Assembly (NCBI RefSeq): GCF_905397375.1
Contig: NZ_CAJPVG010000002.1
Span: 434,001 to 498,000, forward strand
Origin: Ralstonia mannitolilytica
Lineage (GTDB): Bacteria > Pseudomonadota > Gammaproteobacteria > Burkholderiales > Burkholderiaceae
Direction: 5' to 3'
DNA length: 64,000 bases
The position numbers and the translations under genes are program-made. Numbering within the stretch: the first letter of the stretch is position 1; each line of letters starts with the position of its first letter. The notes below the pieces were generated by a model. It made no database searches. It saw nothing but the letters and a program-made list of their open reading frames with translations, and was not told the DNA's origin. This document shows, in pieces, positions 51,852 through 60,434 of this stretch.

Positions 51852-53226
51852 TTCGTCTGCGCTGCTGGTCGACAAGGTCGCACAACGCGTTGCCGCGTGT
51901 GCGGCCTTTGTCGTTTCCGGCGGCGTGCCGACCGTGGCCATTGCGCTGTCGGGCGGGCGCGATTCCGCCGCGCTGCTGCACGCGTGCGCGGCGTGGCGCG
52001 ATGCAGGGGCGCACGTACGGCTCGTTGCGCTGCATGTCAATCACGGCCTGCAGGCCGATGCCCACGCCTGGGAGCGCGCCTGTTCCCGCATGGCCGAAGC
52101 CGTCGCCGTCGAGTTCCACGCGCGCCGCGTCCATGTCTGCGCCAGTGCAGGACAGGGCGTCGAGGAAGCCGCGCGCGAGGCCCGCTATGCCGCATTGGAA
52201 ACGCTTTGCACCGAGACCGGCGCGTCGCTTCTGTTGACGGCGCACCACCTGGACGATCAGGCGGAAACCGTCCTGCTGCAGCTGATGCGCGGTGCGGGCC
52301 TGGACGGGCTCGCCGCCATGCCGATGGTGCGCCCCGGCGCATTCCCGCTGTTGCGCCCCTGGATCGATGTGCCGCGCAGCGAGATCGAGCGCTATGCACA
52401 CGCGCGTGCGCTGACTTGGGTTGACGACCCCTCGAACGATGACACGCGCTACGCGCGCAATGCATTGCGGCCGCTGCTCAAGGGAATGGCCGCGCATTTT
52501 CCCGGGTATCGCGAAGCACTGGCGCGCAGCGCGGCGCACCTCGCGCATGCGGCTGAGCTCGTCGATGAAGTCGCACGGGCGGATCTCGCGCAGATCGTTT
52601 CCGCGAACGGTCTCAGCGTCGCAGGACTGGCCGCGCTGTCGCGCGCGCGCCAGCGTGCGGCCCTGCGGCTGTGGCTCGGGTCGGAAGGCATGCGGGCTCT
52701 GTCCGCGCGCCGGCTGGACGATCTGCGCACACAACTGGTCGAGGCCCGCCAGGATGGCGCGCTGTGCGTCAACCTGCCGGCCGGGCGCTGCGTCAGGCGC
52801 TACCGCGGGATGGCATGGATGGAACGCGCCGAGGTCGATCCCGCGCGACAGGCTGCCGGCGAGGTCATCCCCTTTGATGGGACGCGGCGTACCGAGCAGC
52901 GTGTCGATGTGGCGGCGTGGAAGGGGGTGCTCGTTTTCTCGCCCGTGTCGAACGGCATTCCGACGCACGCGTTGCGGGGACCGCTCTCACTCGTGCCGCG
53001 CCGAGGGGGCGAGCGCATCGTGCTGCGCACAGGCGGCCCTACGCGCGCCCTGAAGCAGGCCTATCAGGAAGCGGGAATCCCCGCCTGGCAGCGGGCGAAG
53101 CTGCCGCTGCTGTACGCGGGCGACACGCTGGTCTTCGCCGCGGGTCTGGGCATCGACCGCTCGCTCGTGGAGCGGGGTGTCGCGTGGGACATTGCCTGGC
53201 TGCCGGCAGGCCTACGTGGGGGATAG
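51820..53226 (+). CDS. tilS: tRNA(Ile)-lysidine synthase
   Basis: TilS adds lysine to C34 of the CAU-anticodon isoleucine tRNA, changing its codon reading from AUG to AUA. The 468-aa protein has the PP-loop SGGRDS at 44-49, LTAHHLDDQAETVLLQLMRGAGLDGL, and the NALRPLL region, followed by the C-terminal TilS domains (VPRRGGERIVL). The ATG at 51820 lies inside accA; no good later start gives the PP-loop with enough leader. accA-tilS pairing is common in beta-proteobacteria. Confidence 0.94.
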   Translation: MASSRKPTVADSSALLVDKVAQRVAACAAFVVSGGVPTVAIALSGGRDSAALLHACAAWRDAGAHVRLVALHVNHGLQADAHAWERACSRMAEAVAVEFHARRVHVCASAGQGVEEAAREARYAALETLCTETGASLLLTAHHLDDQAETVLLQLMRGAGLDGLAAMPMVRPGAFPLLRPWIDVPRSEIERYAHARALTWVDDPSNDDTRYARNALRPLLKGMAAHFPGYREALARSAAHLAHAAELVDEVARADLAQIVSANGLSVAGLAALSRARQRAALRLWLGSEGMRALSARRLDDLRTQLVEARQDGALCVNLPAGRCVRRYRGMAWMERAEVDPARQAAGEVIPFDGTRRTEQRVDVAAWKGVLVFSPVSNGIPTHALRGPLSLVPRRGGERIVLRTGGPTRALKQAYQEAGIPAWQRAKLPLLYAGDTLVFAAGLGIDRSLVERGVAWDIAWLPAGLRGG

Positions 53227-53250
53227 GACACATCGCTTCGCGCGATTTGC

Positions 53251-53279
53251 TTGCCGATCAATGCAGTTTGCTGTATTTT
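53251..53279 (+). promoter_or_regulatory. Predicted promoter of lysC with adjacent palindrome
   Basis: TTGCCG at 53251-53256 and TATTTT at 53274-53279 are 17 bp apart, 44 bp upstream of the lysC ATG. The 12-bp palindrome CAAAAGCTTTTG at 53280-53291 covers the expected transcription start. Confidence 0.45.
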
Positions 53280-53322
53280 CAAAAGCTTTTGCACCGCACT
53301 GCCTCCTCTCGATCTTCCCAAG

Positions 53323-54573
53323 ATGGCTCTCATCGTTCACAAATACGGCGGCACGTCGATGGGTTCAGTTGAACGCATCAAGAACGTCGCCAAGCGCGTT
53401 GCCAAATGGCATCGTGCCGGTCACCAGATCGTGGTCGTTCCGTCGGCCATGTCCGGCGAAACCAACCGCCTGCTGGGTCTGGCCAAAGAGATTTCGGCCC
53501 AGCCCGACCCGCGTGAACTGGACATGATTGCCTCCACGGGCGAGCAGGTGAGCGTGGGTCTGCTGGCCATCGCGCTGCATGCCGAAGGCATTGACGCCCG
53601 CAGCTATACCGGCTGGCAAGTGCCGGTCAGGACCGACTCGGCCTACACCAAGGCCCGCATCCAGTCGATCGACGACCAGCGCGTGCGCGCCGATCTCGAT
53701 GCCGGCCGCGTGGTCGTCATCACCGGCTTCCAGGGCATCGACAGCGAAGGCCACATCACCACGCTCGGCCGTGGTGGTTCCGATACCTCGGCTGTGGCGG
53801 TTGCCGCCGCGCTCGAAGCCGAGGAATGCCTGATCTACACCGACGTCGACGGTGTCTACACCACTGATCCGCGCGTGGTGGACGACGCTCGCCGGCTGGA
53901 CAAGATCACCTTCGAGGAGATGCTGGAAATGGCCAGCCTGGGCTCGAAGGTGCTGCAGATTCGCTCGGTGGAGTTTGCCGGCAAGTACCGCGTGAAGACG
54001 CGCGTGCTGTCGTCGCTGACCGACCCGCTGATGCCGCTCGACGTCGAGATGAACTCGGGCACGCTGATTACTTTTGAGGAAGATTCGAACATGGAAGCCG
54101 CCGCCATTTCCGGCATCGCCTTTGCCCGCGACGAAGCCAAGATCACCGTGATCGGTGTGCCGGACAAGCCCGGCATCGCTTATCAAATCCTGGGTCCGGT
54201 CGCCGACGCCAACATCGACGTCGACATGATCATCCAGAACCAGTCGGTGGAAGGCAAGACGGACTTCACCTTCACCGTGCCGCGCGGCGAATACCAGCGC
54301 GCCCTGGCGATCCTGAACGACAGCGTGAAAGGCCACATTGGCGCGGCGAGCGTGTCCGGCGACCCGAAGGTGTCGAAGGTGTCGGTGGTGGGCGTGGGCA
54401 TGCGCTCGCACGTGGGCATCGCCAGCAAGATGTTCCGCACGCTGTCGGAAGAGGGCATCAACATCCAGATGATCTCGACTTCGGAGATCAAGATCTCGGT
54501 GCTGATCGACGAGAAGTACATGGAGTTGGCCGTGCGCGCGCTGCACAAGGCGTTCGAGCTGGACCAGGCGTAA
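53323..54573 (+). CDS. lysC: Aspartate kinase
   Basis: Aspartokinase phosphorylates aspartate, opening the pathway to lysine, threonine and methionine. The 416-aa protein has the N-terminal kinase domain (VHKYGGTS at 5-12; FQGIDSEGHITTLGRGGSDTSA) and two C-terminal ACT domains (about 265-410; VPDKPGIAYQILGPVAD and VGVGMRSHVGIASKMF), where amino-acid feedback acts. The start at 53323 gives MALIVHKYGG. An internal start could produce a separate beta subunit as in Gram-positives; I cannot tell. DapA of the same pathway is encoded 22 kb upstream. Confidence 0.97.
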   Translation: MALIVHKYGGTSMGSVERIKNVAKRVAKWHRAGHQIVVVPSAMSGETNRLLGLAKEISAQPDPRELDMIASTGEQVSVGLLAIALHAEGIDARSYTGWQVPVRTDSAYTKARIQSIDDQRVRADLDAGRVVVITGFQGIDSEGHITTLGRGGSDTSAVAVAAALEAEECLIYTDVDGVYTTDPRVVDDARRLDKITFEEMLEMASLGSKVLQIRSVEFAGKYRVKTRVLSSLTDPLMPLDVEMNSGTLITFEEDSNMEAAAISGIAFARDEAKITVIGVPDKPGIAYQILGPVADANIDVDMIIQNQSVEGKTDFTFTVPRGEYQRALAILNDSVKGHIGAASVSGDPKVSKVSVVGVGMRSHVGIASKMFRTLSEEGINIQMISTSEIKISVLIDEKYMELAVRALHKAFELDQA

Positions 54574-54638
54574 TCGCCTGAGCATTGCCGGGTGGCGACC
54601 CGGAGCTGCTGCTCCCCACCGCTGTCATGCAGTTGTCG

Positions 54639-54667
54639 TTGACCGGGTGGGGTGAAGTGGCTAGAAT
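54639..54667 (+). promoter_or_regulatory. Sigma-70 promoter of tRNA-Ser
   Basis: TTGACC at 54639-54644 and TAGAAT at 54662-54667 stand 17 bp apart, with the mature tRNA 5' end 43 bp further on. Spacing is ideal and the boxes are near consensus. Confidence 0.8.
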
Positions 54668-54710
54668 ACGCGCTTCGTCGCGCGGGCTCCTTCGTGCGAC
54701 GGACAGTTTG

Positions 54711-54804
54711 GGAGACGTGGCCGAGAGGTCGAAGGCACTCCCCTGCTAAGGGAGCATCCGGGCCAAAACCTGGATCGAGGGTTCGAATCCCTCCGTCTCC
54801 GCCA
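54711..54804 (+). tRNA. tRNA-Ser (anticodon GCU)
   Basis: The 5' GGAGACG pairs with the 3' CGTCTCC, followed by discriminator G and encoded CCA. The anticodon loop CTGCTAA gives GCU, the variable arm is long as expected of tRNA-Ser, and the T-loop is GGTTCGAATCC. Confidence 0.96.
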
Positions 54805-54817
54805 GCAATGGCGGAAC

Positions 54818-54852
54818 AACCCCGGAAGATCGCGGTCTTCCGGGGTTTTCTT
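54818..54852 (+). terminator. Rho-independent terminator of tRNA-Ser
   Basis: A 12-bp perfect stem (AACCCCGGAAGA with TCTTCCGGGGTT) and 6-base loop is followed by TTCTTTTT, 13 bp after the tRNA end. Confidence 0.93.
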
Positions 54853-55182
54853 TTTGGCGCGCGCCCTACGAGCAAGCCACCATATTCGCCGGCCGTTTCC
54901 TGCTTGGCACGAGGCAGGGCATGACGCCGGGGCTGCATGCAGTGGGCGACGTTTGCACGGGCGGGTGACAGCCGCGTTCAGCGTTGCCCATACCCACCGC
55001 GATACGTGAGCAACGGAGCCTGGCGGCAGCGCAGTGCGATGGGTCATGCCGAGCGCCTCCGGTATCAGGAGCGATTTGCCCGGTTGGGAGACGTGGTGAC
55101 GTTGCGCGGATGGCAGAGGGGAGAGGGGCTTGGCCCCGGAGGACGTGCGGCTATGTACGGGAGAGGGCTGTCGCCATCCACG
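54853..55182. other. Intergenic stretch between tRNA-Ser and fabI
   Basis: About 330 bp without a recognisable gene. Frames of 60-100 codons exist on both strands but none shows domain features or a good start. A 13-base copy of the tRNA-Ser 5' junction (TTGGGAGACGTGG) occurs at 55084-55096. Confidence 0.5.
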
Positions 55183-55209
55183 AAAAACGGGACCCGATTG
55201 GGTCCCGTT
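55183..55209 (-). terminator. Rho-independent terminator of fabI
   Basis: On the minus strand AACGGGACCC-AATC-GGGTCCCGTT is a perfect 10-bp stem followed by a T-run, 54 bp past the fabI stop. Confidence 0.9.
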
Positions 55210-55263
55210 GGCTCGTGCGTTCACGTGCGGTGACACGGAGGTGGGCCGCACGCCCGTTCAGCG

Positions 55264-56058
55264 TCAGCCCTGGCCGACGCTCTCCGGCACACCGGCGGTC
55301 ACGTTGAAGCCGCAGTCGACGTAGGTGATCTCGCCCGTCACGCCGCTGGACAGATCGGAGAGCAGGAAAGCGGCCACGTTGCCGACTTCTTCAATGGTGA
55401 CGTTGCGGCGCAGCGGTGCGACGTCTTCCATGTACTTGAGCAGCTTGCCGAAATCCTTGATGCCAGACGCCGCGAGCGTCTTGATCGGGCCGGCCGAAAT
55501 GCCGTTGGCGCGGATGCCCTTCGGCCCCAGAGAATTGGCCAGATAGCGCACGCCGGCCTCCAGCGATGCCTTTGCCAGCCCCATCGTGTTGTAGTTCGGG
55601 ACCACGCGCTCGGCGCCCAGGTAGGTCAGGGCGAGCAGAGACGCATTGGGCGACAGCATCGGCAGTGCGGCCTTGGCCAGCGCCGGAAAGCTGTACGCCG
55701 AGATGTCGTGCGCGATACGGAACGACTCACGCGACAGGCCGTCGAGGAAGTCGCCGGCAATCGCTTCGCGCGGCGCAAAGCCGATCGAATGTACGAGGCC
55801 GTCAAAGTGGCCCCAGTGCTTGCCGAGGTCTTCGAACACCTTGGCGATCTGCTCGTCGCTACCGACGTCGCAGTCGTACACCAGTTTGCTGCCGAACTCG
55901 TTGGCGAATTCGGTAATGCGGTCTTTGAAGCGCTCACCGACGTAGGTGAAGGCCAGTTCGGCGCCTTCGCGCTTGCAGGCGTTGGCGATGCCGTAGGCGA
56001 TCGAGCGGTTGGACAGAAGGCCGGTGATCAGAATGCGCTTGCCAGCGAGGAATCCCAT
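55264..56058 (-). CDS. fabI: Enoyl-[acyl-carrier-protein] reductase (NADH) FabI
   Basis: FabI reduces enoyl-ACP in the last step of each fatty-acid elongation round and is the target of triclosan. The 264-aa short-chain dehydrogenase-type protein shows the cofactor segment ITGLLSNRSIAYGIA, SIGFAPREAI and the Tyr146...Tyr156-x6-Lys163 catalytic arrangement in LTYLGAERVVPNYNTMGLAKAS. ATG at 56058 follows a GGAGA ribosome site. It is a single-gene unit with its own terminator and diverges from yejA. Confidence 0.96.
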   Translation of the reverse strand: MGFLAGKRILITGLLSNRSIAYGIANACKREGAELAFTYVGERFKDRITEFANEFGSKLVYDCDVGSDEQIAKVFEDLGKHWGHFDGLVHSIGFAPREAIAGDFLDGLSRESFRIAHDISAYSFPALAKAALPMLSPNASLLALTYLGAERVVPNYNTMGLAKASLEAGVRYLANSLGPKGIRANGISAGPIKTLAASGIKDFGKLLKYMEDVAPLRRNVTIEEVGNVAAFLLSDLSSGVTGEITYVDCGFNVTAGVPESVGQG

Positions 56059-56351
56059 GGTTTCTCCGTGCAGATGTGGGGCAACGTCGCGCCGATACGC
56101 CACGGCGGCATGGAGCGGGCGTGATTGCGGGCGCGACGTGATTGGGTCGGCGCGATCATACCGGAAAGCTCCGTACCGCTGCGCTTTTGCGCGGTAGTGC
56201 ATACGCTGTGCCCGCCTTGTCAATGCGGGACGATCCTGCCGGCCGATTTGACGGGATTGCCTCGGCAGGGCGTTAGAATCGTCCAAAACACTGTTTTACA
56301 CACCGATCAATCGGATCAACGCATGCAAGGACAACGGGGGCAAGGGGCGCA

Positions 56352-58226
56352 ATGAGCGTGCGCGCTGCGGCACACACACGATGGATGGCACTGGCTTGCC
56401 TGCTGGCGGCCACATGCGCGGCGCCAACCTGGGCGGCACACGGTTATGCGGAATACGGCGACCTGAAATATCCGGCCGGCTTTTCGAACTTCGCCTATCT
56501 GAATCCGAAGGCACCCATTGGCGGGATGCTGCTGCTGGGTAACCCCGACCGGCGCACGAGTTTTGACAAGTTCAATCCGTTCACGATCAAGGGGACGTCC
56601 GCGCCGGGCCTGAACCAGCTGGTGTTCGAAAGCCTGCTCATTTCAAGCTGGGACGAGACGGCCAGCGGCTATGGCCTGCTCGCCGACGACGTCAACGTCG
56701 CGCCGGACGAGCTGTCGGTGACGTTCCATCTCAACCCGAAGGCGCGGTTCTCCAACGGCGACCCGGTACGCGCGTCCGACGTCAAGTACTCCTACGACAT
56801 GTTGATGGGCAAGGGCGCGAGCCCCGCCTACCGCAGCATGACGGCCGACGTATCGAAGGTGACGGTCGTCGATGCCGCCACCATCCGCTATGAGTTCAAG
56901 CGCAAGAACAAGGAGCTGCCGCTCATCGTAGGCGGCTTGCCGGTGTTCTCGCCCAAATGGGGCAAGGGCAGCGGCAAGGCGGAGGACCCGGATGGCGGCA
57001 AGGATGTCCCGTTCGACAAGCTGACCTTCCAGGACCCCATTGCAAGCGGGCCGTACGTGATCGAGCGATTCGATCCGTCGCGCGGCATCACATTCCGGCG
57101 CAACCCGAACTACTGGGGCCGCGACCTGAACGTACGTCGCGGCTCGTTCAACTTCGAGCGCATCCAGTACAAGCTGTACAAGGACGAGACCGCCCGCCTC
57201 GAAGCGTTCAAGGCCGGTGAATACGACGCCATGGTCGAATACCGTGCCAAGAACTGGGCCAAGAGCTACGTCGGCGTGAAGTTCCGCAACGGCGAGCTGA
57301 TCAAGAGCGAGTTCCCGCACCGCAATGGCGCCGGCATGCAGGGGTTCGTGATGAACCTGCGTCGGCCGCTATTCCAGGATCTGCGGGTGCGCCAGGCGCT
57401 GGGGCTTGCGCTCGACTTCGAGTGGCTCAACCGGCAGCTGTTCTACGGCGCATATCGACGGCTGGACAGCTACTTCGCCAACAGCGAGCTCGCGGCCTCG
57501 GATTCGATCACGGGCATGCCCGGCAAGGGCGAGCTCGCACTGCTGGAACCGCTGCGCAGCAAGCTCGAACCCGAGGTGTTTGGCGTGCTCTCGCCGCCGC
57601 CCTCCACCGACCCCCCACGCTCATTGCGCGACAACCTGCGCCAGGCGCGCCGCCTGCTGGCCCAGGCGGGCTGGACATATACCGACGGCGCGTTGCGCAA
57701 CGCCAAGGGCGAGCCCTTCGTCTTCGAGATGCTGGACGACGGTGGCGCCATGAGCCGCGTGATGGCAGCCTACGCGCGCAATCTCGAAAAGCTCGGCATC
57801 CAGGTCAACCAGCGCATGACCGACTTTGCCCTCTACCAGAAGCGGCTCGAAGAGTTCGATTTCGACATGATCTCGCTGCGCTTTCCCGACTCACAGAGCC
57901 CGGGCAATGAGCTGAAGGACCGGTTCGGTTCCGCGGCGGCGGACGAGCAAGGCTCCGACAACGTGATCGGCCTCAAATCGCCGGCGGTGGATGCCTTGAT
58001 CGACGACGTGCTGCGCGCACAGACTCGCGACGAACTCGTCATCGCCTCGCGCGCGCTCGACCGTGTGCTGATGCATGGGTCTTATGTGATTCCGCACTGG
58101 TATTCGGCATCGCACCGCGTGGCCTACAACAAGAACCTGATGTATCCGGAGCGCCTGCCGTACTACTACTCGGCGGAAACCTGGGTGCTGACGGCCTGGT
58201 GGCGCAAGCCGGAAGCCTCCCAATGA
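56352..58226 (+). CDS. yejA: Peptide ABC transporter substrate-binding protein YejA
   Basis: The 624-aa periplasmic protein begins with a signal peptide (about 1-31, ending PTWAA) and has the family-5 solute-binding fold; HGYAEYGDLKYPAGFSNF and FNPFTIKGTSAPG are typical of YejA. Its partners yejB, yejE and yejF follow directly, so the system is a complete oligopeptide importer; in E. coli the same system takes up microcin C. It starts 293 bp from the divergent fabI gene; a TAGAAT -10-like element lies about 75 bp upstream. Confidence 0.94.
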   Translation: MSVRAAAHTRWMALACLLAATCAAPTWAAHGYAEYGDLKYPAGFSNFAYLNPKAPIGGMLLLGNPDRRTSFDKFNPFTIKGTSAPGLNQLVFESLLISSWDETASGYGLLADDVNVAPDELSVTFHLNPKARFSNGDPVRASDVKYSYDMLMGKGASPAYRSMTADVSKVTVVDAATIRYEFKRKNKELPLIVGGLPVFSPKWGKGSGKAEDPDGGKDVPFDKLTFQDPIASGPYVIERFDPSRGITFRRNPNYWGRDLNVRRGSFNFERIQYKLYKDETARLEAFKAGEYDAMVEYRAKNWAKSYVGVKFRNGELIKSEFPHRNGAGMQGFVMNLRRPLFQDLRVRQALGLALDFEWLNRQLFYGAYRRLDSYFANSELAASDSITGMPGKGELALLEPLRSKLEPEVFGVLSPPPSTDPPRSLRDNLRQARRLLAQAGWTYTDGALRNAKGEPFVFEMLDDGGAMSRVMAAYARNLEKLGIQVNQRMTDFALYQKRLEEFDFDMISLRFPDSQSPGNELKDRFGSAAADEQGSDNVIGLKSPAVDALIDDVLRAQTRDELVIASRALDRVLMHGSYVIPHWYSASHRVAYNKNLMYPERLPYYYSAETWVLTAWWRKPEASQ

Positions 58227-58242
58227 CCGCATCGGTGACGCC

Positions 58243-59295
58243 ATGTTTGCCTACCTGATCAAACGGCTGCTGCTTTTGATCCCGACGTTGATCGGGGTGA
58301 TCACGCTCACATTCGTGGTGATCCAGTTCGTGCCCGGCGGCCCCGTCGAGCAGATGATGATGGAGATGAAAGCGCGCGGCGGCGGCAGCGAGGCCAGCGG
58401 CGGCGGCGCGTTCGATTATCGCGGCCGGCGTGGCGTGGACGCCGAGAAGATCAAGGAAATCCGGGCGCTGTACGGCTTCGACAAGAGCCCCGTGGAGCGT
58501 TACTTCCTGATGCTCGGGCGCTTTGCGCGATTCGACCTGGGCGAGAGCTACTTCCAGCACCGCAGCGTGTGGGAGTTGATCAAATCCAAGCTGCCGGTAT
58601 CGATATCGATCGGCCTGTGGACCTTCTTTCTCACCTACCTGATCGCGGTGCCGCTCGGCATTGCGAAGGCGGTCCGGGCGGGCAGCCGGTTTGACCTCGT
58701 GACCAGCATCGTCGTGCTGGTCGGCTATGCCATCCCCGGGTTCGTGCTCGGTGTGCTGCTGCTGGTGCTGTTTGGCGGCGGCACGTTCTTCCAGTGGTTT
58801 CCGATCCGCGGCATCACGTCCGACAACTGGGATCAGCTGAGCCTGCTCGGCAAGGTGACGGACTACCTGTGGCACATCGCGCTGCCGGTGACGGCGTCGG
58901 TAGTGGGCAGCTTTGCCGTCATCACCATGCTGACGAAGAACGCATTTCTCGAAGAGATCCGCAAGCAGTACGTGCTGACGGCGCGCAGCAAGGGCCTGTC
59001 GGAGCGGCGTGTGCTGTGGAAGCACATTTTCCGCAACGCACTGCTGCCGTTGGTGACCGGGTTTCCGACCGCGTTCATCGGCGCGTTCTTCACGGGGTCG
59101 CTGCTGATCGAACAGCTGTTCTCGCTCGACGGTATGGGCTTGTTGTCGTACGAGGCCGTGGTCCGGCGCGACTATCCGGTGGTGCTCGGCACGCTGTACC
59201 TGTTTACGCTGATCGGGCTGGCAGCGCGGTTGATCTCGGACGTTTGCTACGTGCTTGTCGATCCGCGCATCCATTTCGGCTCGGTGGGGCGCTAG
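58243..59295 (+). CDS. yejB: Peptide ABC transporter permease YejB
   Basis: The 350-aa inner-membrane permease has an N-terminal membrane helix (LLLLIPTLIGVITLTFVVIQF), the YejB-specific periplasmic insert (MMMEMKARGGGSEASGGGAFD) and five more helices with the EAA loop LTARSKGLSERRVLWKHIFRNA for contact with the ATPase. It starts 16 bp after yejA and ends 14 bp before yejE. Together with YejE it forms the transmembrane channel. Confidence 0.95.
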   Translation: MFAYLIKRLLLLIPTLIGVITLTFVVIQFVPGGPVEQMMMEMKARGGGSEASGGGAFDYRGRRGVDAEKIKEIRALYGFDKSPVERYFLMLGRFARFDLGESYFQHRSVWELIKSKLPVSISIGLWTFFLTYLIAVPLGIAKAVRAGSRFDLVTSIVVLVGYAIPGFVLGVLLLVLFGGGTFFQWFPIRGITSDNWDQLSLLGKVTDYLWHIALPVTASVVGSFAVITMLTKNAFLEEIRKQYVLTARSKGLSERRVLWKHIFRNALLPLVTGFPTAFIGAFFTGSLLIEQLFSLDGMGLLSYEAVVRRDYPVVLGTLYLFTLIGLAARLISDVCYVLVDPRIHFGSVGR

Positions 59296-59309
59296 GCGGA
59301 CAGAGCATC

Positions 59310-60434
59310 ATGACCCAGTATTCGCGTACCTCCGCACATCCGTCCAACGTCGCCGCGCCGCATGCGGTGCGCCATTCGCCGTCGCCGCTCAAGCGTGCAT
59401 GGCGGCGCTTCAAGCAGCATCGGCTGGGCTACTGGAGCCTCGTCATCTTTGTCGTGCTCTTCGTGCTCAGCCTGGCGGCCGAGGCCATTTCGAATGACCG
59501 GCCGCTGGTCGTGCGGTACCACGGCAAGTGGTACTTCCCGATCGTGAAGACGTACCCCGAAACGGCGTTCGGCGGAGATTTCCCCACGCCCACGGATTAC
59601 CTCGATCCTTACATCCGCGAGAAGTTCAAGGAGCCCGGCAGCTTCGCGATCTATCCGCCCAATCCGTATTCGTACGAGACGCTGAACTACTTCTCGAAGG
59701 AGCCCAATCCGGCGCCGCCGTCGGCCGAAAACTGGCTCGGCACCGATGACCGGGGGCGCGACGTGTTTGCGCGGCTGCTCTATGGCTTTCGCGTCTCGGT
59801 GCTGTTCGGGCTGGCGCTCACGCTGCTCGGGGTGCTGATCGGCACGCTCACCGGCGCCCTCATGGGCTTTTTCGGTGGGCGCTTCGATCTGGTGTCGCAA
59901 CGTCTGATCGAGATCTGGAGCTCGATGCCAGAGCTGTACCTCTTGATCATCTTCGCGTCGATCTTCACACCGAGCCTCGGCCTGCTGATCATCCTGCTGT
60001 CGTTGTTCGGCTGGATGAGCTTGTCGGACTACGTGCGCGCCGAGTTCTATCGCAACCGCTCGCTGGACTATGTGAAGGCGGCGCGGGCCATGGGCCTGTC
60101 CAACTGGCAGATCATGTGGCGCCACATCATGCCCAACAGCCTCACGCCGGTGATCACCTTTCTGCCGTTCCGCATGAGCGCGGCCATCCTCGCCCTCACG
60201 AGCCTTGATTTTCTCGGCCTGGGCGTGCCACCGTCGACGCCGAGCCTCGGCGAACTGCTCGCCCAAGGCAAGGCCAACCTCGATGCGTGGTGGATCTCGC
60301 TGTCGACCTTCGTGGTGCTCGTGCTAACCCTCGTGCTGCTGACGTTCATGGGCGACGCGCTGCGCGATGCGTTCGACACGCGCCTGTCATTCGCGCACCT
60401 GCGTGCGCGCCAAAAGCCGGCGGGGGTGAAATGA
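59310..60434 (+). CDS. yejE: Peptide ABC transporter permease YejE
   Basis: The 374-aa permease has an N-terminal helix (GYWSLVIFVVLFVLSLAAEAI), the periplasmic insert characteristic of YejE (NDRPLVVRYHGKWYFPIVKT), GTDDRGRDVFARLLYGFRVS, and an EAA loop KAARAMGLSNWQIMWRHIMPN. It pairs with YejB. Its stop overlaps the yejF start by 4 bp, indicating coupling. ATG at 59310 is preferred to longer in-frame sequence overlapping yejB. Confidence 0.95.
   Translation: MTQYSRTSAHPSNVAAPHAVRHSPSPLKRAWRRFKQHRLGYWSLVIFVVLFVLSLAAEAISNDRPLVVRYHGKWYFPIVKTYPETAFGGDFPTPTDYLDPYIREKFKEPGSFAIYPPNPYSYETLNYFSKEPNPAPPSAENWLGTDDRGRDVFARLLYGFRVSVLFGLALTLLGVLIGTLTGALMGFFGGRFDLVSQRLIEIWSSMPELYLLIIFASIFTPSLGLLIILLSLFGWMSLSDYVRAEFYRNRSLDYVKAARAMGLSNWQIMWRHIMPNSLTPVITFLPFRMSAAILALTSLDFLGLGVPPSTPSLGELLAQGKANLDAWWISLSTFVVLVLTLVLLTFMGDALRDAFDTRLSFAHLRARQKPAGVK

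Noticed and set aside
53227..53322. Lysine riboswitch upstream of lysC
   Set aside because: The gap is under 100 bp, too short for the aptamer, and only a promoter and palindrome are seen.
54661..55251. 196-codon minus-strand frame over tRNA-Ser and the downstream gap
   Set aside because: It runs through the tRNA and its terminator and shows no protein features.
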